Assembly: GCF_014648495.1 (NCBI RefSeq)
Contig: NZ_BMRF01000028.1
Coordinates: forward strand, 33,108 to 97,107
Length of the DNA stretch: 64,000 nt
Source of the DNA: Actinomadura cremea
Lineage (GTDB): Bacteria; Actinomycetota; Actinomycetes; Streptosporangiales; Streptosporangiaceae
Direction of reading: 5' to 3'
The position numbers and the translations under genes were made by a program. The number at the start of each line of letters is the position of its first letter. Position 1 is the stretch's first letter. The notes below the pieces were generated by a model. That model did no database searches. It was not told the origin of the DNA and worked only from the letters and a program-made list of their open reading frames with translations. This document shows positions 58,413-64,000 of this stretch, piece by piece.

Positions 58413-59356
58413 CGTTCCTGTCGCCCGAACGCCTCTGGCTGCTGGCCCTCGTCCCGGTGCTCGCCGGCCTGTACATCGCACTGCAGTGGCGCCGCCGCCG
58501 CTACGCCGTCCGGTTCACCAACCTCGCACTGCTGCAGCAGGTCGCCCCCCGCCGCCCCGGCTGGCGCCGGCACGTCGCCGCCGGACTGTTCCTCATCATG
58601 ATCACGCTCATGATGGCCGGATTCGCGCGCCCCGCCGACGACGTCCGCGTCCCCCGCGACCGCGCCACCATCATGGTCGCCGTGGACGTCTCCCTGTCGA
58701 TGATGGCCCGGGACGTGTCCCCCAGCCGGTTCGACGCCGCCAAGTCCGCCGCCAAGCAGTTCATCCACGACCTGCCCGCCCGCTTCAACGTCGGCGTCGT
58801 CGCCTTCGCCGGCAACGCCAACCTCGTCGCCGCCCCCTCCGCCGACCGCGCCGCCGCCATCGCCTCCATCGACCAGCTCACCCTCGCCAAGCGCACCGCG
58901 ATCGGAGAGGCGGTCTTCACCTCCCTGCAGGCCGTCAGCTCCTTCGACGCCCAGGCCCGCCAGGACCCCCCGCCCGCCCACATCGTCCTGCTCTCGGACG
59001 GCGACAACACCACCGGCCGATCCGTGCAGGAGGCCGTCACGGCCGGCCGCGGCGCCGACGTCCCGGTCTCCACCATCGCGTTCGGCACCCCCTACGGCAC
59101 CGTCACCATAGAAGGCGAGACCACCAGCGTCTCGGTGAACAAGGAGACGCTGCGGTACCTGGCCGACAACACCGAAGGCCACGCCTACGAGGCCGCCGAC
59201 GCCGGCCAGCTCAACGAGGTCTACTCCGACATCGGCACCTCCCTTGGCTACACCACCGAGCACCGCGACGTGTCGGCCCGCTACATCGGGATCGCGCTGC
59301 TGTTCGCGCTCGCCGCGGGCGGCGCGTCCCTCGCCTGGTTCTCCCGCCTCCCCTGA
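58409..59356 (+). CDS. VWA-domain membrane protein (BatA/BatB-like)
   Basis: 315 residues from ATG 58409. Helix 1 (LWLLALVPVLAGLYIALQW), helix 2 (AAGLFLIMITLMMAGFA), then a VWA domain with the MIDAS D-x-S-x-S in VAVDVSLSMMARDV, the Thr/Asp of GEAVFT and LLSDGDNTTG, and a final C-terminal helix. Typical third gene of the MoxR operon; binds a divalent metal and presumably the target complex. No further Bat genes follow. Confidence 0.93.
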   Translation: MTFLSPERLWLLALVPVLAGLYIALQWRRRRYAVRFTNLALLQQVAPRRPGWRRHVAAGLFLIMITLMMAGFARPADDVRVPRDRATIMVAVDVSLSMMARDVSPSRFDAAKSAAKQFIHDLPARFNVGVVAFAGNANLVAAPSADRAAAIASIDQLTLAKRTAIGEAVFTSLQAVSSFDAQARQDPPPAHIVLLSDGDNTTGRSVQEAVTAGRGADVPVSTIAFGTPYGTVTIEGETTSVSVNKETLRYLADNTEGHAYEAADAGQLNEVYSDIGTSLGYTTEHRDVSARYIGIALLFALAAGGASLAWFSRLP

Positions 59357-59430
59357 CCCGCCGCCCGGCCCGCCGCCCGCCCGGCCGCCGTGGCCCGGGA
59401 CGGCGCCGCGCACTGGTACGGTCGACCGAC

Positions 59431-60102
59431 GTGGGGGAGCACTATTTCGCCGAACGGCCCGGCACCGCGAGCCGCCGACGCACCGTCGACCTGGTCCTGC
59501 CGGACCTGCACCTGCGACTGGACACCGACACCGGCGTGTTCTCACCCGACCGCGTCGACCCCGGCACCCGCATCCTCCTGGAGACCGTGCCGCCGCCCCC
59601 GCCCGCCGGCGACCTCCTCGACCTCGGCTGCGGCTACGGCCCCATCGCCCTGACCATGGCCGCCCGCGCCCCCGGCGCCCGCGTCTGGGGCGTGGACGTC
59701 AACCGCCGCGCCCTCGAACTCGCCGCCGCCAACGCCGCGTCCGCCGGCCTGCCCAACGCCCGCTTCGCCCCCGCCGACACCCTCGACCCGGCACTGAGCT
59801 TCGCCGCGATCTGGTCCAACCCCCCGATCCGCATCGGCAAGACCGCCCTGCACGAACTGCTCCTCGCGTGGCTGCCCCGCCTGCGGCCCGGCGCCCACGC
59901 CCACCTGGTCGTGCAGAAGCACCTGGGCTCCGACTCGCTGCAACGATGGCTCGACGGACGCGGAATGCCCACCGAACGGATCGCGTCCCGCTCCTCCTAC
60001 CGCGTCCTGCGCGTCACAGCCCCAGACACCGCCCCCGACACGGCACCCGCCCCACCCGACACCCAGCCCACCCCACCGCCCCTGGAAGGCCCGACCCGAT
60101 GA
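59431..60102 (+). CDS. RsmC-like class I methyltransferase
   Basis: 223 residues from GTG 59431, which has TACGGT about 12 bases before it and no ribosome site, so the message may be leaderless. SAM motif LLDLGCGYGPIALTMA, acidic motif VWGVDVNRRA, and WSNPPIRIGK, the NPP(I) loop of 16S rRNA m2G1207 methyltransferase RsmC, plus VVQKHLGSDSL. It should methylate a guanine base in rRNA. Pro/Ala/Thr-rich tail. Overlaps (ATGA) the TrmH-family gene, making an RNA-modification pair. Confidence 0.88.
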   Translation: MGEHYFAERPGTASRRRTVDLVLPDLHLRLDTDTGVFSPDRVDPGTRILLETVPPPPPAGDLLDLGCGYGPIALTMAARAPGARVWGVDVNRRALELAAANAASAGLPNARFAPADTLDPALSFAAIWSNPPIRIGKTALHELLLAWLPRLRPGAHAHLVVQKHLGSDSLQRWLDGRGMPTERIASRSSYRVLRVTAPDTAPDTAPAPPDTQPTPPPLEGPTR

Positions 60103-60644
60103 GCACCCAGCAGGGACGCCGCCAACTGCGCCCCACCGACGTCAAGCGACTCAACCGCGACTGGCGCCGACGCACCCAATCCCGCCTGGACCTGCTCACC
60201 GAATCGGTCACCCAGCCCTTCAACATGGGCTCGATCATCCGCAGCGCCGCCGCGTTCGGCGTCGAACGCCTCTGGCTCGCCGGCAACGCCACCCCGCCCA
60301 CCCACCGCAACGTCGCCAAAACCGCCCTCGGCACCGAACGCCTCCTGGACTGGGAGCACGCCGGCACCGCCGCCCAAGCCGCCGCCGCCGTCCGCGCCCA
60401 AGGACTGCGCCTGGTCGCCGTCGAACTCACCGGCGACGCCGTCCCCCTCCACGAGGCACCCCTGGACGGCGACGTGTGCCTGGCCGTCGGCAGCGAGGAC
60501 CACGGCTGCTCCCCCGCCCTGCTGGCCGCCTGCGACGCCGTCACCTACATCCCCCAGATCGGACGCGTCGGCTCCTTCAACGTCGCGGTCGCCGCCGCAC
60601 TCGGACTCGCCGAGGCCCGCCGCCGCGAATGGGCGACCGCCTGA
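60099..60644 (+). CDS. TrmH-family SPOUT RNA methyltransferase
   Basis: 181 residues from ATG 60099. SPOUT knot motifs: motif 1 TQPFNMGSIIRSAAAFGVER, motif 2 DGDVCLAVGSEDHGCSPALL, motif 3 YIPQIGRVGSFNVAVAAALG. It 2'-O-methylates a ribose in tRNA or rRNA, by analogy with TrmH/SpoU. It lacks the N-terminal rRNA-binding extension of RlmB. Co-translated with the RsmC-like gene. Confidence 0.93.
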   Translation: MSTQQGRRQLRPTDVKRLNRDWRRRTQSRLDLLTESVTQPFNMGSIIRSAAAFGVERLWLAGNATPPTHRNVAKTALGTERLLDWEHAGTAAQAAAAVRAQGLRLVAVELTGDAVPLHEAPLDGDVCLAVGSEDHGCSPALLAACDAVTYIPQIGRVGSFNVAVAAALGLAEARRREWATA

Positions 60645-60687
60645 CCCGCACCGTCCCGCCAGGCCGCCTACATGTAGCATGCAAAAC

Positions 60688-60702
60688 CCTAAACCACTTA
60701 GG
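60688..60702. promoter_or_regulatory. Inverted repeat upstream of the TetR gene
   Basis: CCTAA-ACCAC-TTAGG is a perfect five-base-arm inverted repeat in an AT-rich promoter patch (CATGTAGCATGCAAAACC just before it), 17 bases before the TetR ATG at 60720. A likely autoregulatory operator; the ribosome site GGGGAG lies between it and the start. Confidence 0.6.
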
Positions 60703-60719
60703 AACACGGGGAGCGACGG

Positions 60720-61310
60720 ATGCCGCGCGCCGGGGTGACCGCCGAACGCCTGACCCGAGCGGCCGCCGACATGGCCGACCGGACCGGCCTCGACAACGTC
60801 ACCGCCGCCGCCCTCGCACGCCACTTCGGCGTCACCACCGCCAGCCTCTACTCCCACGTCAAAGGCATCGACGACCTGCGCGCACGACTCGCCGCCCTCG
60901 CACTCGACGAACTCGCCGACCAGGTCGCCGCCGCCCTCGCCGGACGCGCCGGCAAAGACGCCCTCACCGCCTTCGCCAACGCCTACCGCGACTACGCCAA
61001 AACCCACCCCGGCCGCTACGCCGCCGCCCAGATGCGCCTCGCCCCCCACGCCGCCTCCCCCCAAGTCGTCACCGCCGGCCGCCGCCACACCGAACTCACC
61101 CACGCCATCCTGCGCGGCTACGGCATCCCCCACGACGAGCAGACACCCGCCGTACGCCTCCTCGCCAGCACCTTCCACGGCTACGTCACCCTCGAAGCCG
61201 CCGGAGGATTCGCCCACACCGGCGACATCGACGCCTCCTGGAACCGCGTCCTCGACGCCCTGCACGTCGCCCTCACCAACTGGCCGACGCACCGACACCC
61301 ACCGCGTTAA
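60720..61310 (+). CDS. TetR-family regulator (WHG-type C-domain)
   Basis: 196 residues from ATG 60720. HTH: LTRAAADMADRTGLDNVTAA, RHFGVTTASLYSHVKGIDDL. C-domain has the TetR_C_33 layout with AYRDYAKTHPGRYAAAQMRL and TFHGYVTLEAAGGF. It precedes the leader/MFS exporter unit on the same strand by nine bases to the leader ORF, and is the natural regulator of the exporter and itself. Confidence 0.92.
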   Translation: MPRAGVTAERLTRAAADMADRTGLDNVTAAALARHFGVTTASLYSHVKGIDDLRARLAALALDELADQVAAALAGRAGKDALTAFANAYRDYAKTHPGRYAAAQMRLAPHAASPQVVTAGRRHTELTHAILRGYGIPHDEQTPAVRLLASTFHGYVTLEAAGGFAHTGDIDASWNRVLDALHVALTNWPTHRHPPR

Positions 61311-61319
61311 GCTCAACCC

Positions 61320-61343
61320 GTGCAGTTCCTCATGTACGCGTAG
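61320..61343 (+). CDS. Putative seven-codon leader peptide before the MFS exporter
   Basis: GTG CAG TTC CTC ATG TAC GCG TAG encodes MQFLMYA and stops. GTTAAGCTC lies about 8-16 bases before the GTG, a usable -10, so the transcript could be leaderless with the peptide at its very 5' end. A hairpin follows at 61349 and the MFS start at 61432. Short leaders of this kind sense slow ribosomes or drugs and control downstream exporter genes by attenuation. The peptide is too short to identify by itself. Confidence 0.5.
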   Translation: MQFLMYA

Positions 61344-61348
61344 ACGCC

Positions 61349-61373
61349 CCGCACCGCACCCACCCCGGTGCGG
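61349..61373 (+). promoter_or_regulatory. Hairpin in the MFS leader region
   Basis: CCGCACCG (61349-61356) and CGGTGCGG (61366-61373): eight-base perfect stem, nine-base loop, starting five bases after the leader-peptide stop. A ribosome paused on the leader would cover or free it, so it can act as an attenuator or as a plain fold before the MFS ribosome site. Confidence 0.55.
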
Positions 61374-61431
61374 CACCCCGGCGTCCCCGTACACCGCCCG
61401 CGCCCCACGGGCCCACCCCCAGGAACGCACC

Positions 61432-62598
61432 GTGTCCTACCGCGCCGTCCTGCGCGCCCCACACGCCCGCAGAACCTTCGGACTGACCCTCCTCGGCCGC
61501 CTCTCCTACGCGACCGCCCCCTTCTCCCTCACCCTCGCCCTCGTCGCCACCACCGGCTCCTACACCACCACCGGCGCGATCATCGCCCTGTACGGCCTCA
61601 CCATCTGCGCCCTCAGCCCCCTGCGCGCCCGCCTCATCGACCGCCACGGCCCCCGCCGCACCCTCCCACCGCTCACCGCCGCCCACGCCCTCGTCCTCAC
61701 CGCCCTCGCCGCCGCCACCTGGCACCCCGGCACCCCCGTCCCCCCACTCGCCGCCCTCGCCATCGCCGCCGGAGCCACCGCACCCCCGCTCGGCGTCGTC
61801 ATGCGCACCCACTGGAACGACCTGCTCCCCGACAGATCCCTCCTCCACCGCGCCCTCAGCCTCGACGGCGTCGCCGAAGAACTCCTCTACGTCACCGGCC
61901 CCCTCCTCGCCGGCCTCATCGCCGCCGCCACCACCCCCTCCCTCGGTATCGCCACCGGCGCCCCCCTCATCATCATCGGCACCATCGGACTCACCACCTC
62001 ACCCGCACTCCCCCGCACCCGCCCACCCCACAACCCCGGCACCCGCAAACCCCCCTTCCCCGCCGTCCCCGCCCTCGCCGCCGCCACCATCGGCACCACC
62101 CTCGGCTCCCTCGGACTCCTCGCCGTCGCCCACGCCCACCACCACCACGCACCCGCCGCCACCGCCGCCTGGATCGAAGCCGCCCTCGCCGCCGGCAGCG
62201 CCCTCGGCGGCCTCGCCTACGGCATCCGCACCTGGCACAGCACCGAACACACCCGCCTCACCACCTGCATCGCCGCACTCGGCACCGCCCTCGCCGCCAC
62301 CGCCCTCGCCCCCACCACCGTCCTGCTCACCGCACTCGTCGCCACCGCCGGACTCTTCATCGCCCCCGCCACCACCACCGCCTACCTCATCGCCGACGCC
62401 ACCGCCCCACCCCGAGCCCGCGTCCGCGCCGCCGCCTGGGTCAACACCGCCCTCAACCTCGGCGCCACCATCGGCACCGCCGTCACCGGCGCACTCCTCG
62501 ACGCCCTCCCCCTGCACCTGTGCTTCCTCATCACCGCCCTCCCCGCCGCCATCACCACCGCCGCCCTCCTCACCCACCGGCACCGGCACCGGCAGTAA
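61432..62598 (+). CDS. MFS transporter (12-helix exporter type)
   Basis: 388 residues from GTG 61432. Twelve hydrophobic segments with short loops; the cytoplasmic basic turn LRARLIDRHGPRRTLPPLTA matches the MFS loop 2-3 motif, and HWNDLLPDRSLLHRALSLDG is the next conserved segment. Exporter subtype with probable drug or metabolite substrate. Codon use is almost exclusively C-ending. Preceded by a leader ORF and hairpin, and by a TetR gene, the classic regulated-efflux layout. Confidence 0.9.
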   Translation: MSYRAVLRAPHARRTFGLTLLGRLSYATAPFSLTLALVATTGSYTTTGAIIALYGLTICALSPLRARLIDRHGPRRTLPPLTAAHALVLTALAAATWHPGTPVPPLAALAIAAGATAPPLGVVMRTHWNDLLPDRSLLHRALSLDGVAEELLYVTGPLLAGLIAAATTPSLGIATGAPLIIIGTIGLTTSPALPRTRPPHNPGTRKPPFPAVPALAAATIGTTLGSLGLLAVAHAHHHHAPAATAAWIEAALAAGSALGGLAYGIRTWHSTEHTRLTTCIAALGTALAATALAPTTVLLTALVATAGLFIAPATTTAYLIADATAPPRARVRAAAWVNTALNLGATIGTAVTGALLDALPLHLCFLITALPAAITTAALLTHRHRHRQ

Positions 62599-62625
62599 GC
62601 GAGAGCAGCCCACGGACCGAGACCC

Positions 62626-63915
62626 TCAGCCGCCCAGCTCACCCAGCTTGCGAACCAACACCACCCGCTCACGCTCATTGCCGCACAACCCCACCGCCGC
62701 CTCCAACTCCGCCCGCGCCTCCGCGACACGCCCCAACCGCCTCAACAACTCCCCACGCACACTCGGCAGCAAATGCGAACCCGACAACGCCCCCGCCGCG
62801 ACAAGACCGTCCACCACCGGAAACGCCGCACCCGGCCCCCGCGCCATGGAAACCGCCACCGCCCGGTTCAACTCCACCACCGGCGACGGCGCGAGCCTCC
62901 CCAACGCCTCATAGAGCACCACGATCTGCTCCCAGTTCGTCTCCTCCACCGACGCCGCCACCGCATGGCACTCCGCGATCGCCGCCTGCAGACCATAGGC
63001 CCCGAGCCCCCGGCCCGCCCGCTCCGCCCGAGCCAACGCCGCCCGCCCCCGCCCGATCGCGGCGCGATCCCACAACCCCCGATCCTGCCGCTCCAGCAAC
63101 ACCGGCTCACCGTCCGGCCCGACCCGCGCCGGAAACCGCGCCGCCGTCAACTCCAGCAGCGCCAGCAGACCGTGCACCTCCGGCTCCCCCGGCATCAACC
63201 GCGCCATCACCCGCGCCAGCCGCTGCGCCTCCCCCGCCAGATCGAACCGGATCAGCTCGCCACCCGAACTCGCCGACGACCCCTCGGTGAAGATCAGATA
63301 GATCACGCTCAGCACCGAACCGAGCCGCTCCACCCGCTCCTCCCCCGACGGCACCGCGAACGGCACCCGCGCCGCACCGAGCGTCTTCTTCGCCCGGGTG
63401 ATCCGCGCCTGCACCGTCGCCGTCGGCACCAGGAAACCCCGCGCGATCTCATCGCTCGTCAATCCCCCGACCACCCGCAGCGTCAACGCCACCCGCGCCT
63501 CCCGCGACAGCACCGGATGGCACGAGACGAACATCAACGCCAGCAGATCGTCGTCGATCTGATCCGGATCCCACAGCACGTCATCGGCCTCCCCGCCCGG
63601 ACCGGCGGGCGCGCCCCCCGACAGGGCGCCGTCCTCGCCCAGATCACGGGCGAGGACGGCGTACCTCTCGTCACGGGCGGCCCGCCGGCGGAACGCATCG
63701 ATCGCACGGCGCCTGCCGACCGTCAGCAGCCACCCCTTCGGGTTCCGCGGCACACCGTCCCGCGGCCAGTTCACCAGCGCCTCGGCCAGCGCCTCCTGCG
63801 CGAGGTCCTCGGCCATCGCGAAGTCACCGGTGTACCGCGCCAGCGCCCCGACGATCCGCGCGGACTCGATCCGCCAGACGGCGGTGACGGCCTCACGGCC
63901 GGTCGAATCGATCAT
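62626..63915 (-). CDS. Long ECF sigma factor (ECF42/DUF6596 type)
   Basis: 429 residues from ATG 63915. Sigma region 2 (RIVGALARYTGDFAMAEDLA, WPRDGVPRNPKGWLLTVGRR), region 4 (EARVALTLRVVGGLTSDEIA, TATVQARITRAKKTLG), then a DUF6596 domain (LGSVLSVIYLIFTEGSS) and a TPR-like C-terminus (about 280-420: GAYGLQAAIAECHAVAASVE, YEALGRLAPSPVVELNRAVA). Such sigma factors use the C-terminal extension instead of an anti-sigma factor and are genetically tied to a DGPF/YCII-type gene beside them. The upstream gene begins at 63930. Confidence 0.9.
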   Translation of the reverse strand: MIDSTGREAVTAVWRIESARIVGALARYTGDFAMAEDLAQEALAEALVNWPRDGVPRNPKGWLLTVGRRRAIDAFRRRAARDERYAVLARDLGEDGALSGGAPAGPGGEADDVLWDPDQIDDDLLALMFVSCHPVLSREARVALTLRVVGGLTSDEIARGFLVPTATVQARITRAKKTLGAARVPFAVPSGEERVERLGSVLSVIYLIFTEGSSASSGGELIRFDLAGEAQRLARVMARLMPGEPEVHGLLALLELTAARFPARVGPDGEPVLLERQDRGLWDRAAIGRGRAALARAERAGRGLGAYGLQAAIAECHAVAASVEETNWEQIVVLYEALGRLAPSPVVELNRAVAVSMARGPGAAFPVVDGLVAAGALSGSHLLPSVRGELLRRLGRVAEARAELEAAVGLCGNERERVVLVRKLGELGG

Positions 63916-63929
63916 CACTCTCGCCTCGG

Positions 63930-64000
63930 TCAGAGCCGGCCGGTGGCCTCGCGCCAGGCCCGCTCCTTCTGGATCCATTCGTTGTCCTGCGGGAACTCGT
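63930..64000 (-). CDS. C-terminal end of an unknown gene (runs off right edge)
   Basis: Minus strand: 23 codons ending in a TGA at 63932-63930, reading EFPQDNEWIQKERAWREATG then RL. Fifteen bases separate it from the sigma-factor ATG, so it is in the same operon. Sigma factors of this type often lie next to a DGPF/YCII protein, but too little is present to name the gene. Confidence 0.6.
   Translation of the reverse strand, partial: EFPQDNEWIQKERAWREATGRL

Overview
The window looks like chromosome of a high-G+C filamentous actinomycete, most likely in or near Streptosporangiales/Thermomonosporaceae (Actinomadura-like). The case rests on gene families (MoxR/DUF58/VWA block, LuxR-type two-component pairs, WYL regulators, a long DUF6596-type ECF sigma factor, a HemK2/HO-like oxidase/CDGSH trio), frequent GTG starts, 4-base ATGA/GTGA stop-start overlaps and very strong G/C third-position bias. 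No rRNA genes, CRISPR array, insertion sequence or complete prophage were recognised. Taxonomy is inference from gene content only.

Layout. 0-8 kb: an MFS transporter leaving the left edge with an in-frame stop near its expected start; a two-gene unit of unknown function; a VOC protein; a decayed patch (collapsed DUF72 gene and a frameshifted small gene); a tyrosine recombinase whose 3' end lies antisense to a membrane-protein gene; DedA and PAP2 membrane proteins. 8-15.4 kb: an ABC transporter pair and two LuxR/NarL-type two-component systems; one kinase carries an extra C-terminal membrane anchor and exported-looking domain. 15.4-26.4 kb: an ECF sigma factor coupled to an alkyl-DNA methyltransferase with a C-terminal Ada zinc module, an epimerase, a methyltransferase/HO-like oxidase/CDGSH trio, TetR, YigZ, a DUF3152 metalloprotease-like protein, a HAD phosphatase, an acyl-CoA synthetase and RidA. 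26.4-31.6 kb: TerD, then a small acyl-thioester cluster (acyl-CoA oxidase-like protein and acyltransferase, divergent from a KASIII) around an operator-like array.

31.7-38.6 kb: DoxX, then seven tightly coupled minus-strand genes (epimerase, GT2, DUF2064 transferase, methyltransferase, membrane-bound molybdopterin oxidoreductase, two polytopic membrane proteins). They look like one pathway building and/or modifying a glycosylated envelope molecule, with no assigned product. 38.7-49.9 kb: a frameshifted class V aminotransferase, two WYL regulators each divergent from a small enzyme gene, SDR, LOG-like protein, pterin dehydratase, an orphan histidine kinase, an alanine-rich helical protein and the RsgA GTPase. 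50.1-50.5 kb: three minus-strand tRNA genes (Asp, Cys, Arg in transcription order). 50.9-64 kb: benzaldehyde-type dehydrogenase, P-loop kinase, HSL-type hydrolase, zinc-ribbon protein, LysE exporter, a truncated kinase-lobe membrane protein divergent from a MoxR-DUF58-VWA operon, two RNA methyltransferases, a TetR regulator upstream of an MFS exporter that has a seven-codon leader ORF and hairpin, and an ECF42-like sigma factor.

Most genes are ordinary chromosomal genes. The candidates for new biology are the seven-gene glyco/redox operon, the KASIII/AT/oxidase mini-cluster with its operator array, the HemK2-HO-like oxidase-CDGSH unit, the histidine kinase with an exported tail, the inverted Ada protein under ECF control, and the leader peptide/hairpin before the MFS exporter.
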